DNA of 18,073 nucleotides from CAZFIM01 sp964519615. GTDB taxonomy: Bacteria > Chloroflexota > Dehalococcoidia > GIF9 > UBA5629. The translations under genes and the position numbers were made by a program. The stretch spans positions 1-18,073 of the forward strand of contig CAZFIM010000051.1 in assembly GCA_964519615.1 (NCBI GenBank), read 5' to 3'. Each line of letters begins with the position of its first letter. The first letter of the stretch is position 1. The notes under the pieces are model-generated. The model was not told the origin of the DNA. It worked only from the letters and a program-made list of their open reading frames with translations, and did no database searches. Below are positions 1-8,356 of this stretch, piece after piece.

Positions 1-732
1 GCTTCGGTTATTACCTTCATTCCTGTAAATAATATCGTTGAAATGCTGCGAATAATAAAAGGTACTGATGAAATGGAAAATATAAGGAATGCTGCCCGTC
101 TGGCGGATGATGCCATAGCTTTTTCGGCCACTTTAATTAGAACCGGCGTTACAGAAAGAGAGATTGCATGGTCTATTGAAAAGTATTTAAGAGAGAATGG
201 CAGTCAGAAGCTCCCGTTTGATATTATTGTAGCTTCCGGTCCCAATGCAGCATTGCCTCATGCTTCACCAGGCGATCGTATGCTTCAGAATGGTGACCCG
301 GTTGTTATCGATCTGGGAGCAACTTGCAACGGTTATTGCAGCGATATGACGCGCACTTTTTGCTGCGGTAATCCGGACAGTATGTTTCATAAGATTTATG
401 ATATTACATTATGCGCCCAGTTGACGGCTATTGCTGAAATCACTGAAGAAATGAGCGGTCACCTAGCTGACAATATTGCCAGGACGGTAATTACAGAGAC
501 TCAGTACGGTGACTCTTTCGGGCACAGCTTGGGACATGGCATCGGATTGGCAGTTCATGAGCTGCCAAGATTAGGCCCTGATTCGACCGATATTTTGCAT
601 AATAATATGGTGTTCTCAATTGAGCCGGGCATTTACATACCTGGCTGGGGCGGCGTCAGAATTGAAGATACAGTTATTTTGGAAAATGGTAAAATAAAGA
701 CACTTACTACGGCTGATAAAAATATTGCCTAG
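1..732 (+). CDS. M24 family metallopeptidase (Xaa-Pro aminopeptidase-like), 5' end cut by window
   Basis: Cytoplasmic dinuclear-metal aminopeptidase of the pita-bread fold, which in this branch removes N-terminal residues ahead of proline. The frame is open from the first base, so the ATG at 43 is internal. The residues before it read like the linker from the N-terminal creatinase domain, which must lie mostly left of the window. The metal ligands are visible in order: Asp in VIDLGA, Asp in CSDMTRT, His in HSLGHGIGLAVHE, Glu in SIEPGIY and Glu in VRIEDTV. The catalytic half is therefore complete. The stop codon lies 22 bp before the efp start. Pairing of an M24 peptidase gene with efp is common in bacteria and supports cotranscription. 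Prolidase (PepQ-like) or aminopeptidase P-like specificity cannot be told apart without the N-terminal part. Confidence 0.9.
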   Translation, partial: ASVITFIPVNNIVEMLRIIKGTDEMENIRNAARLADDAIAFSATLIRTGVTEREIAWSIEKYLRENGSQKLPFDIIVASGPNAALPHASPGDRMLQNGDPVVIDLGATCNGYCSDMTRTFCCGNPDSMFHKIYDITLCAQLTAIAEITEEMSGHLADNIARTVITETQYGDSFGHSLGHGIGLAVHELPRLGPDSTDILHNNMVFSIEPGIYIPGWGGVRIEDTVILENGKIKTLTTADKNIA

Positions 733-737
733 TTATC

Positions 738-743
738 AGGAGG
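738..743 (+). promoter_or_regulatory. Ribosome binding site deciding the efp start
   Basis: A perfect AGGAGG lies 11 nt before the ATG at 755, just after the stop codon of the M24 gene. It places the efp start at 755 rather than at the in-frame TTG at 725, which lies upstream of this site. Confidence 0.8.
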
Positions 744-754
744 TTGGCGTTCAA

Positions 755-1315
755 ATGATTGACGCTGGAGAACTAAAAAAAGGTATTACGATTGAACTTG
801 ACGGTCAATTATATCAGGTACTGGATTATCAACATATCAAAATAGGAAGAGGTTCCGCACAAGTCCGTCTGAAATTGCGCAATATTGAAGGCGGACATAC
901 AACAGAGAAATCATTCCAGGCCAGTGAAAAATTCACCAAGGCTTTTCTGGAACGTCGCCCCGTACAATATCTGTACAGCGAAGGAAACCTGTACTATTTT
1001 ATGGATAACGAAACCTTCGATCAGATGACCGTTGATAAAGATTCTCTTGGCGACAGGCTCGGTTATCTAAAAGAAGGTATGACACTGGACATTATTACGC
1101 ATGCAGGTAAAACCCTTGGTGTGGAAATGCCGGTTGCAGTGGAACTTAAGATTGCAGAAACTGGCCCCGGGTTTAAAGGGAATACAGCTTCCGCCGGCAG
1201 CAAACCCGCAGTTTTAGAGACGGGAATTACTATCCAGGTTCCGTTTTTTATCAATACAGGGGATACGATAAAAGTAGATACACGCTCAGGGGAATACCTC
1301 GAAAGAGTCGGATAA
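755..1315 (+). CDS. efp: Translation elongation factor P
   Basis: EF-P binds between the P and E sites of the ribosome and relieves stalling at proline runs. The 186-residue length is normal for the family. The N-terminal KOW-like domain begins MIDAGELKKG. The OB domains follow, with the conserved tail SAGSKPAVLETG, then IQVPFFINTGD and DTRSGEYLERV. The start at 755 has a perfect AGGAGG at 738-743. The notable point is the modification loop, HIKIGRGSA. The tip residue that is lysine in E. coli (Lys34) is arginine here (Arg32), and the usual Pro before the Gly is Ile. Arginine at this position is rhamnosylated by EarP in Pseudomonas and Neisseria, but no modification gene is seen in this window. 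It sits between the M24 peptidase and the PHP gene, probably in one operon. Confidence 0.96.
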   Translation: MIDAGELKKGITIELDGQLYQVLDYQHIKIGRGSAQVRLKLRNIEGGHTTEKSFQASEKFTKAFLERRPVQYLYSEGNLYYFMDNETFDQMTVDKDSLGDRLGYLKEGMTLDIITHAGKTLGVEMPVAVELKIAETGPGFKGNTASAGSKPAVLETGITIQVPFFINTGDTIKVDTRSGEYLERVG

Positions 1316-1319
1316 AGAT

Positions 1320-1961
1320 TTGCTCAGAGCTGATTTACATGTCCATACATGTTATTCTCCAGATAGTAATTCCACACTTGATGAAATAATAGAGCGTTGT
1401 GAAAATACGGGAATCAACTGCCTCGCCATATGCGATCATGGCTCTATACAGGGAGCACTGGCTTTAGAAAAAATTGCGCCGTTTAAAATAGTAATCGGTG
1501 AAGAAATTCTGACACCATATGGAGATGTCATTGGGCTATTTCTCACCAGTGAATTGCCCGCAAAATTACCGCTTGAAGATGCAATCAAAAGAATAAAGGC
1601 GCAGTGCGGTATCGTGTGCATACCTCATCCCTTCGATATGCTCAGAAATTCTGCTTTTTGTAATAAGGAAAAACTCTTATGTATCATAAAAGATATCGAT
1701 ATAATCGAAGTATTTAATGCTCGCAGTATGACACCAGGCGCCAACAGAAGAGCAAAGCATCTGGCAGAGAAATACAATAAACCGGCAAGTGCAGGAAGCG
1801 ACGCACATTCAATAAGGGAAATCGGACACACTTATGTCAATTTGCAGGAATTCAGCGATAAAAGCGAATTTTTACTTTCTTTAAAAGCGGGAACCATTGT
1901 TGGTCGTAAGGCAAGCCCTTTTGTACATTTTCTCAGCACAAAAAACAGAATGGGGAAGTGA
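1320..1961 (+). CDS. PHP-domain metal-dependent phosphoesterase
   Basis: Stand-alone PHP-domain protein of 213 residues. The family includes 3',5'-nucleotide bisphosphate and histidinol-phosphate phosphatases, and the substrate here is not determinable. The metal-binding motifs occur in order: DLHVHT near the N-terminus, CDHG near residue 40, GEEI (Glu), PHPFD in the middle and GSDAH near the C-terminus. The start is a TTG four bases after the efp stop. A GGA that overlaps the end of efp serves as a weak ribosome site 7 nt upstream. Starting here gives the usual arrangement with the HxH motif within the first ten residues. The spacing implies translation coupled to efp. Confidence 0.85.
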   Translation: MLRADLHVHTCYSPDSNSTLDEIIERCENTGINCLAICDHGSIQGALALEKIAPFKIVIGEEILTPYGDVIGLFLTSELPAKLPLEDAIKRIKAQCGIVCIPHPFDMLRNSAFCNKEKLLCIIKDIDIIEVFNARSMTPGANRRAKHLAEKYNKPASAGSDAHSIREIGHTYVNLQEFSDKSEFLLSLKAGTIVGRKASPFVHFLSTKNRMGK

Positions 1962-1982
1962 AAGACGGGGGATAACTCTATT

Positions 1983-2804
1983 ATGAAGCATATAGGTTGG
2001 TTTTCTACAGGCAGGGGCCCCGGTTCGCGCGGTCTTTTTCAGACCGTCTGTGACAATATTGACGCAAAAATAATTAACGGGAAAATCGAGTTTGTCTTTT
2101 GCAGTCAGGAACCGGGTGAATCAGAAAATGGCGATATCTTTTTGGATTTGGTTAAAAGCCGGGATATCCCTCTCGTGTCTCTTTCATCAAAGAAATTCAA
2201 TGCTTCCTATCTATTGAATGACAGTATATCCAAGGAAAAGGCACTTGAAGAAAGAAGATTGGCCTATGATAGAGAAGTCATGAAATTACTAACATACTAT
2301 AACCCTGATTTTTGCATGCTTGCCGGATACATGCTCATTGTAGGCGATGAAATGTGCCAAAAATACGATATGATTAATCTTCATCCGGCGCTTCCGGGCG
2401 GGCCTACCGGCACATGGCAGGAAGTGATCTGGCAATTGATTGAGACAAGAGCTACAAAATCAGGGATAATGATGCACCTGGCTACACCTGATCTCGATAG
2501 AGGCCCGGTAGTCACCTATTGTTCTTATTCTATCATCGGAGAACCGTTTGACAGACTATGGCAGCAAATAGCAGGACTTTCTTCTGCTCAAATAATATCT
2601 CAAGAGGGTGAAAATCATCCTCTTTTTAAGCTTATCCGTCAATACGGTTACGCTCGCGAACTTCCCTTAATTGTTCTTACCCTTAAAGCATTGTGCGCAA
2701 ACAAGATAAAAATTATTTCCCGACAAATCTTCAATCAAAGCGGAAGCATAATAAATGGTTATGACCTTAGCTCAGAAGTAAATAGTCTTTTAACTATTAA
2801 ATAA
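1983..2804 (+). CDS. Formyltransferase-domain protein (PurN/Fmt-like fold), substrate unknown
   Basis: The protein has 273 residues with the formyltransferase Rossmann fold used by 10-formyl-THF enzymes. The hallmark triad is present: Asn132 and His134 in MINLHPALPGG, and Asp172 in the DLDRGP stretch, matching N106/H108/D144 of E. coli PurN. It is longer than PurN (about 210 residues), with an N-terminal stretch MKHIGWFSTGRGPGSRGLF that lacks the typical PurN GTNL motif, and with a C-terminal extension of about 70 residues. It may therefore act on something other than GAR. It follows the PHP gene by 21 bp, with a G-rich ribosome site (1967-1971), and is the last gene of this cluster. No methionyl-tRNA or other de novo purine gene is adjacent to settle the substrate. 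Confidence 0.75.
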   Translation: MKHIGWFSTGRGPGSRGLFQTVCDNIDAKIINGKIEFVFCSQEPGESENGDIFLDLVKSRDIPLVSLSSKKFNASYLLNDSISKEKALEERRLAYDREVMKLLTYYNPDFCMLAGYMLIVGDEMCQKYDMINLHPALPGGPTGTWQEVIWQLIETRATKSGIMMHLATPDLDRGPVVTYCSYSIIGEPFDRLWQQIAGLSSAQIISQEGENHPLFKLIRQYGYARELPLIVLTLKALCANKIKIISRQIFNQSGSIINGYDLSSEVNSLLTIK

Positions 2805-2900
2805 AGCGCGATCCATCTATACTATTAATTCATTCCTTCTTAGACAGCTTTTCGCTCTATTCTCGCTTTACCCCTGAATATTGGGTTCAGATAGCACATT

Positions 2901-5351
2901 TTATACCTTGTTTTGCTTTTCTTCCCCTGGTGAACGATAGAATTCTTTTAGTTGCAGCGCCATATTATTTAATGCCCGATCAACCGCGTAATTGACCGTA
3001 TTACGAGGATATGACCCGTCTTTTCTTTTTTTGCCCGCCTTTAAACCCGTAATCACTTCTATACCTTCATCGACTGTTTTTACAGCATATATATGGAACG
3101 TCCCTTTTCGTACTGCCTCCACTACTTCACTTCTCAACATTAAATGACGCCGGTTAGCCTCCGGGATCATTACACCCTGATTACCTGTCAGTCCCCGAGC
3201 TTTGCATACCCTGAAAAAACCTTCAATTTTTTGATTTACACCGCCAATTGCCTGTATTTCCCCTTTTTGATTAACCGAACCTGTCACAGCAATATTTTGC
3301 TTTACAGGTATATCGGAAAGGCTGGATAACAAAGCATAGAGTTCTGTGGATGACGCACTATCACCGTCAACACCTTCATAAGACTGTTCAAAACAGATAC
3401 TCGCAGATAATGAAAGAGGTCTATTCTGCGCATATTTCCATCCCAGATAACCTCCTAATATATAGACCCCTTTATTATGTAAAGGACCGCTTAGTTGAGA
3501 TTCCCTTTCAATATTAATAACCCCACCTCTTCCCAAGTATGTTCTGCAGGTAATTCTGGATGGTTTGCCAAAGCTTACATCTCCCAGATTGTAAACACTG
3601 AGAGCATTAACCTGCCCCACCACAGAACTGTCCACATCTATCATCAACGTACCCTGGTCTATCATTTCCTGTATATGTTGATCAGGCAAATTATGGCGGA
3701 AAAAGCGCTCCTCAATCGCACTCTCTACATGCTTTCTCGATACAAGTGATGCACCGTCTTTACGTGCCCAATGATCAGCTTCTTGAACAAGTTCACGTAT
3801 GACGGCAAATCTGGAGGTGAGCTTACCTTGATCTCCCACAAGGCGAGAGGCATATTCAACTACTTTTGCGACACCATCCGGAGCAAAATGATGTAGTTCA
3901 CATTTATCACAGCAACCGGCAATAAAAGCAGCAAAATGCATCATATTCTCGTTTGTGCGTTCTATCTCAAAATCAAAATCTGCTTTAACTTTGAATACTT
4001 CCCAGAAATCTTCGTCAAATCTGGATAACATCTGATAAAGGGAATTATCTCCTATGAGAAACACCTTGATATTTAACGGCATTGGTTGTGGTCTCAAACC
4101 CTGAGGAGCAATAATTCCAAACTGCTCAAAAGGATCCTCCATACGAATTTCTTTAGTCTTGATAGCGCGTTTGAGCGCAGGCCAAACACCCGGATTATTC
4201 AGAACGTCCAGAGTATTCAGCAGTAAATATCCGCCATTGGCTATGTGTAAGCTCCCTGCTTTTAACATTGTATGATCACTTAAATAGCCCCCAAATAAGA
4301 ATCTCCGCTCCGTCTTTCCAAATAAATTTGCGTGGGTAGGATGAGGTTCTATAATTACCGGAGGTCCTGCCGATTCACTGTTATCCACAAATACATTAAC
4401 TTTAAACGGAATCAGAGGATCTCGTCCTCGTGAAAGATAGCTCTCCGGAATGCCCATTAACGGCTTTTCCTTTTCTTCTTCCTCACGAAATATATCCAAA
4501 TTATCAAGGGTATATTGCTTAAGCGCATTGAAATAATTCACAATATTCTCATATTCCGTATATATTTTAGTAAGCGTATTAAATAGATCTGAAACCGTAA
4601 ACTCAGCTACTTCTCTTTCATTTCTTTTCAATTTGTCACGAACGCTTTTTTCCAGCTCACTGGCAGTTTCAAATATCTTTTTCATCTTATCCTGTAATTC
4701 TGCTCTTTTAGCATCGATCCTTTTTCGATCATTCTCTGCAAGCCCATAATAGTCTTCTTCTGACATCGGCTTGTTATCTTTAAGGGGTATCAATGCAGGA
4801 CCACGTGATGTCATTTGAAAAAGAAAGCCCTGCTGCTGTGCTAATTCTCTTATTTCATCAAGCATTTTACGTTGTTCACTTTGTCCTGACTCAACAGCTT
4901 TGTCCATTTCATTGCGGTATTCATCACTCGAAAAAGCTTTGAAAAGCGCGCGCTTAAGGTTATTTAGCAAATCATTCATTTCTTCACGAAGCGTTTTCCC
5001 CTGTCCTCGAGGTACACTGATTATATGCGGTCTATCGGGATCAAGAAAATTATACAGGTAGCACCAATCCTCAACTTCCGGAAGTTGCTGAGTGCCTTTC
5101 CCTGCATCAAGCAGTTTCTTTATATATGTTTTAACCGCAGTCGTTTTCCCTGTACCGGTTAGACCTGCCACATAAACGTTATAACCATCATGGTTCATCG
5201 ATAATCCGAAATCTATTGCCCTGATAGCCCTATCCTGTCCTATAAATTCACGTAATGGCGCAAGATCTTTTGTACACTCAAAATCAAATAATTTGGGGTT
5301 ACATGTCCAGCACAACTCATACGGATTTAATTCATATTTTTTCGGCTTCAT
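2901..5351 (-). CDS. LonB-like ATP-dependent protease (AAA+ ATPase with Lon proteolytic domain)
   Basis: A single-chain cytoplasmic AAA+ protease of 816 residues. Walker A is GLTGTGKTT at residues 63-71. A long charged, coiled-coil-rich insertion follows (about residues 120-290). The second half of the ATPase contains GGYLLLNTLDVL near residue 379, where the usual Walker B Asp appears as Asn. The C-terminal Lon protease domain carries the Ser-Lys dyad: Ser665 in DGDSAS and Lys708 in VNQKIEG, 43 residues apart as in E. coli Lon (S679/K722). It lacks the N-terminal substrate domain of classical LonA. The start at 5351 is preferred over the ATG at 5369 because a GGAGG overlaps that upstream ATG and sits 11 nt before 5351. 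It is monocistronic and converges on the formyltransferase gene. Confidence 0.92.
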   Translation of the reverse strand: MKPKKYELNPYELCWTCNPKLFDFECTKDLAPLREFIGQDRAIRAIDFGLSMNHDGYNVYVAGLTGTGKTTAVKTYIKKLLDAGKGTQQLPEVEDWCYLYNFLDPDRPHIISVPRGQGKTLREEMNDLLNNLKRALFKAFSSDEYRNEMDKAVESGQSEQRKMLDEIRELAQQQGFLFQMTSRGPALIPLKDNKPMSEEDYYGLAENDRKRIDAKRAELQDKMKKIFETASELEKSVRDKLKRNEREVAEFTVSDLFNTLTKIYTEYENIVNYFNALKQYTLDNLDIFREEEEKEKPLMGIPESYLSRGRDPLIPFKVNVFVDNSESAGPPVIIEPHPTHANLFGKTERRFLFGGYLSDHTMLKAGSLHIANGGYLLLNTLDVLNNPGVWPALKRAIKTKEIRMEDPFEQFGIIAPQGLRPQPMPLNIKVFLIGDNSLYQMLSRFDEDFWEVFKVKADFDFEIERTNENMMHFAAFIAGCCDKCELHHFAPDGVAKVVEYASRLVGDQGKLTSRFAVIRELVQEADHWARKDGASLVSRKHVESAIEERFFRHNLPDQHIQEMIDQGTLMIDVDSSVVGQVNALSVYNLGDVSFGKPSRITCRTYLGRGGVINIERESQLSGPLHNKGVYILGGYLGWKYAQNRPLSLSASICFEQSYEGVDGDSASSTELYALLSSLSDIPVKQNIAVTGSVNQKGEIQAIGGVNQKIEGFFRVCKARGLTGNQGVMIPEANRRHLMLRSEVVEAVRKGTFHIYAVKTVDEGIEVITGLKAGKKRKDGSYPRNTVNYAVDRALNNMALQLKEFYRSPGEEKQNKV

Positions 5352-5362
5352 AATAGATAATG

Positions 5363-5367
5363 CCTCC
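5363..5367 (-). promoter_or_regulatory. Ribosome binding site deciding the Lon-like protease start
   Basis: GGAGG on the minus strand, immediately inside the upstream ATG at 5369 and 11 nt before the ATG at 5351. An ATG that overlaps its own ribosome site is unlikely to be used, so the shorter protein is preferred. Confidence 0.65.
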
Positions 5368-5707
5368 ATAATGGTAATATTTTGTTATATTTGATAAGCA
5401 CAAAAAGAATGCCGATTTCTTGTATTTGATGACATACGGCAATCAAAACTTTAAATCCGTTATAGCTATTTGTCAAGCATTGATAGGAACTCACAATTTA
5501 TATCGCTGCAACAGCTCACGAACAATGGAGCAATAGCAGATAACTGGTATATAATAAGTGGTATATATTGGTTTATCCGCCAGTCTTGTAACAAAAGAAT
5601 ATCAGGCATACTAACAAGCACAAAACTTCATCCAGCAGTCCGGTGGATTGCATGTGTGAGCTCTGTTGTTTCATCTCGCAAATGGGCGGGAATATTATAA
5701 TTAATAA

Positions 5708-5712
5708 AAGGA
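5708..5712 (+). promoter_or_regulatory. Ribosome binding site deciding the tkt start
   Basis: AAGGA lies 8 nt before the TTG at 5721. The in-frame GTG (5643), ATG (5682) and TTG (5715) starts lie upstream of it or too close to it, so 5721 is chosen as the start. Confidence 0.6.
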
Positions 5713-5720
5713 AGTTGACA

Positions 5721-7736
5721 TTGACAAATAAACCACTGGATGATACCTGTATCAATACAATACGCTTTCTCGCTGTCGATGCCGTACAGAAGGCAAAGTC
5801 CGGGCATCCGGGAGCTCCCATGGGGGCTGCTACAATGGCATATGTTTTATGGGACCGATTTCTAAAACATAATCCCACTAATTCTTCCTGGATTAATAGA
5901 GATAGATTTGTTCTGTCTGCCGGCCACGCTTCTGCCATGCTTTATGCACTTCTTCATTTGACAGGCTATGATTTGAGCATCGAAGATCTAAAAAATTTCC
6001 GGCAGCTGCATAGTAAAGCAGCAGGTCATCCGGAATACGGGCTTACTCCAGGTGTAGAAACTACCACCGGCCCTCTTGGCCAAGGTTTTGCCAATGGTGT
6101 AGGGATGGCAATGGCTGAACGATGGCTTGCCGGAACATATAATAGACCCGGTTACAGCCTGATTGATCATTTTACTTACGCCATTGTTTCTGATGGCGAT
6201 CTGGAAGAAGGTGTAGCTTCTGAGGCTGCTTCACTTGCCGGGCATCTGAGACTGGGTAAACTTATCTATCTGTATGATGATAATAATATATCTATTGAAG
6301 GCGATACAAACTGCACCTTTACGGAGGATGTCGCCGGACGTTTCAAAGCGTACGGCTGGCATGTCGTAGGTCCTGTGGACGGTTTGAATGTAGCTGAGGT
6401 TGAATCTGCGATCAGCGCTGCCAGGCAGGAAACTGAACGTCCCAGTCTTGTGATTTGTACCACAGTTATAGGATTCGGCAGTCCCAATAAAGCAGGGAAA
6501 TGTGAAGCGCATGGTGAACCTCTTGGTGAAGAAGAAGTCGCTCTCACCAAGAAAAATCTGGGATGGAATTACCCGGAACCTTTTAGTGTACCTGCTGAGG
6601 TATCTTCACATTTTCTTCTGGCTAAATCACGAGGCAACGCCTGCGAACATGAATGGGAAAAAGTGTATTCTGCATATAAAGTAAAATTCCCTGAACTTGC
6701 GCAGCAATTTGAAAATGTAATACATGGAACTCTGCCGCAGGGATGGGACCGGAATCTAGATGTGCTCTTCTCCGGTCAGCAAAAACCCATTGCTACCCGC
6801 TCCGCTTCCGGAATCGTAATGAACATTTTATCCGATACAATAACAAATATGATTGGGGGTTCAGCGGACCTTGCCCCATCTACAAAAACAACATTGAATA
6901 ACTATGGAGATTTTACTCCTGATAATCATAGCGGGCGGAACATACATTTCGGAGTACGTGAGCATGCTATGGGTTCAATTGCAGGCGGTATGAGATTACA
7001 CGGCGGCATCATTCCTTATACAGCGACATTCCTTGTTTTCTACGATTATATGCGGCCCTCGGTCAGACTTGCAGCTTTAATGGGTATACAAGTTATTTAT
7101 ATATTTACTCACGATTCCATTGGACTGGGTGAAGACGGACCAACGCATCAGCCTGTAGAACATATAATGGGATTAAGGATGGTCCCGGAATTGACTACTA
7201 TTCGTCCAGCCGATGCAACTGAGGTAATCGAAGCATGGAAAGTTGCTGTTGAACGTTCAGATGGGCCCACGGCTCTCATTTTCAGCCGGCAAAATTTGCC
7301 GGTGTTGGACAGAGCATGCTTGGGGCAGGCATCGGGACTGCGCCAAGGCGCTTACATTCTTTGGGAAGCATCAAATCAACCCGATATTATATTGATGGCG
7401 ACGGGCTCTGAGGTACATATAGCCATGGAAGCCGGCAGAGAATTACACCGCAGGGGTATCTGTACCCGTGTGGTTTCAATGCCGTCATGGGAGCTGTTTG
7501 AGAAGCAACCCGAAGAATACAGAGAGTCCATCTTGCCGTCATGTATAACCGCCCGTATCTCTATTGAAGCAGGCGTTACTTTTGGTTGGCAAAAGTATAC
7601 CGGCCCTAGAGGCTTGTCTATCGGAGTTGATACTTTTGGAGCATCTGCGCCGGGCAGTATATTATATGAACAATTCGGTATTACTTCCAATAATATTGTT
7701 AATGCATCGTTGAAACTATTGAACACCAGTGAGTGA
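5721..7736 (+). CDS. tkt: Transketolase
   Basis: Thiamine-diphosphate enzyme that moves two-carbon ketol units between sugar phosphates in the non-oxidative pentose phosphate pathway. The 671 residues match the family length. Signatures in order: KSGHPGAPMG, TTGPLGQGFANGVGMA, the TPP motif SDGDLEEG ending in DDNN, then the second-half motifs FGVREHAMG (catalytic Glu) and HDSIGLGEDGPTHQP. The start is taken as the TTG at 5721, because AAGGA lies 8 nt upstream and because the first conserved block (NTIRFLAVDA) then falls about 12 residues in, as is usual. An ATG at 5682 is a less likely alternative. The stop overlaps the region where rpiB begins, so the two genes are one operon with matched pathway roles. 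Confidence 0.95.
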   Translation: MTNKPLDDTCINTIRFLAVDAVQKAKSGHPGAPMGAATMAYVLWDRFLKHNPTNSSWINRDRFVLSAGHASAMLYALLHLTGYDLSIEDLKNFRQLHSKAAGHPEYGLTPGVETTTGPLGQGFANGVGMAMAERWLAGTYNRPGYSLIDHFTYAIVSDGDLEEGVASEAASLAGHLRLGKLIYLYDDNNISIEGDTNCTFTEDVAGRFKAYGWHVVGPVDGLNVAEVESAISAARQETERPSLVICTTVIGFGSPNKAGKCEAHGEPLGEEEVALTKKNLGWNYPEPFSVPAEVSSHFLLAKSRGNACEHEWEKVYSAYKVKFPELAQQFENVIHGTLPQGWDRNLDVLFSGQQKPIATRSASGIVMNILSDTITNMIGGSADLAPSTKTTLNNYGDFTPDNHSGRNIHFGVREHAMGSIAGGMRLHGGIIPYTATFLVFYDYMRPSVRLAALMGIQVIYIFTHDSIGLGEDGPTHQPVEHIMGLRMVPELTTIRPADATEVIEAWKVAVERSDGPTALIFSRQNLPVLDRACLGQASGLRQGAYILWEASNQPDIILMATGSEVHIAMEAGRELHRRGICTRVVSMPSWELFEKQPEEYRESILPSCITARISIEAGVTFGWQKYTGPRGLSIGVDTFGASAPGSILYEQFGITSNNIVNASLKLLNTSE

Positions 7737-7740
7737 GATA

Positions 7741-8199
7741 ATGATAATAGCCATTGCTGCTGATCATGCCGGTTTCTTCCTGAAGAAAAAGCTTGTTAGT
7801 ATCTTAAGTGACAGCTATCAAATTATCGACCTCGGGGCGCACGAGTATCTCCCTGCTGATGACTACACCGACTATGCAATCAACACTGCACAGGTAATTC
7901 TCCGAAGAGAAGCTCAACGGGGTATTATCATCTGTGGAAGCGGTGTAGGAGCATGTATCGCTGCAAACAAAGTACCTGGCATCCGCGCTTGTGTTTGTCA
8001 TGATATCTATTCAGCACACCAGGGTGTAGAACATGACTGGATGAATATCCTGTGTTTAGGTGCGAATATTATCGGTATTGATCTTGCGCTGGAATTAATT
8101 TCCGCTTTTTTACATGCTGAATTTCTCGCATTGGACCGTTATAAAAAACGCTTGATCAAAATTGAACAGATTGAAGCTGACTGTGGTAAGCATTCATAA
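7741..8199 (+). CDS. rpiB: Ribose-5-phosphate isomerase B
   Basis: Interconverts ribose 5-phosphate and ribulose 5-phosphate, feeding the transketolase encoded just upstream. The 152 residues are normal for the RpiB/LacAB family. Visible motifs are the N-terminal IAADHAGF substrate loop, DLGAH, DYTDYA, the catalytic-cysteine segment GIIICGSGVG, AANKVPGIRA, and a His in GVEHDW at the ring-opening position. The ATG at 7741 gives the standard MIIAIAADHAG beginning. An in-frame GTG at 7729, inside the end of tkt, is possible but adds residues that the family lacks. The gap to tkt is four bases. Confidence 0.94.
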   Translation: MIIAIAADHAGFFLKKKLVSILSDSYQIIDLGAHEYLPADDYTDYAINTAQVILRREAQRGIIICGSGVGACIAANKVPGIRACVCHDIYSAHQGVEHDWMNILCLGANIIGIDLALELISAFLHAEFLALDRYKKRLIKIEQIEADCGKHS

Positions 8200-8302
8200 A
8201 GTGTCATAACACCCCGCTAGTAGTGTGCCCTGCCAAGGGTAATGGCATTATGTCTACTATATTACGGCATATTATTTTTGCTGCACGATTCCGGATGACA
8301 CT
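8200..8302. repeat. Nested inverted repeats in the convergent rpiB/PAS-LuxR gap
   Basis: AGTGTCAT (8200-8207) is mirrored by ATGACACT (8295-8302). Inside lie TAGTAG...CTACTA, and inside those TGCCA...TGGCA around a 7-nt loop. The nesting suggests a folded transcript end or small RNA, but the arms are short and no T-run follows. I therefore do not call a terminator. No target-site duplication is seen, which speaks against a small transposon. Confidence 0.25.
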
Positions 8303-8356
8303 GCCCGTAATAGATTTGATTATTAGTATGGAGACCCGGTAGATTATCTATGAATA

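Larger units (their letters stand above)
5352..5720. other. Divergent intergenic region between the Lon-like gene and tkt
   Basis: About 370 bp without a credible gene. It must hold the promoters of both flanking genes. Direct repeats of TGGTATATA occur at 5545-5553 and 5559-5567, 14 bp apart, and a TATAAT overlaps the first (5550-5555), although no convincing -35 box precedes it. Another TATAAT at 5696-5701 is too close to the tkt ribosome site to be its promoter. On the minus strand TTGTGC followed by TATTAC could serve the protease gene. No CIRCE-type heat-shock repeat (TTAGCACTC) is present. Confidence 0.45.

Noticed and set aside
725..754. In-frame TTG upstream extension of efp
   Set aside because: It overlaps the M24 stop region and lies before the AGGAGG. 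EF-P proteins start at the MIDAGEL-type sequence at 755.
2866..2892. Possible terminator hairpin CTGAA/TTCAG between the formyltransferase and Lon-like genes
   Set aside because: Only five pairs with a seven-base loop and no T-run on either strand.
5352..5369. Upstream ATG (5369) as the Lon-like protease start
   Set aside because: This ATG overlaps the GGAGG that serves the ATG at 5351, and the extra six residues have no ribosome site of their own.
5470..5700. 76-codon plus-strand frame upstream of tkt
   Set aside because: No ribosome site, no recognisable protein features, and it covers the presumed promoter region.
5696..5701. TATAAT directly ahead of tkt as its promoter
   Set aside because: No -35 box at a workable distance, and the transcript would begin on top of the ribosome site.
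7729..7740. GTG start for rpiB overlapping tkt
   Set aside because: The ATG at 7741 gives the standard RpiB N-terminus. The extra residues MSEI are not part of the family.
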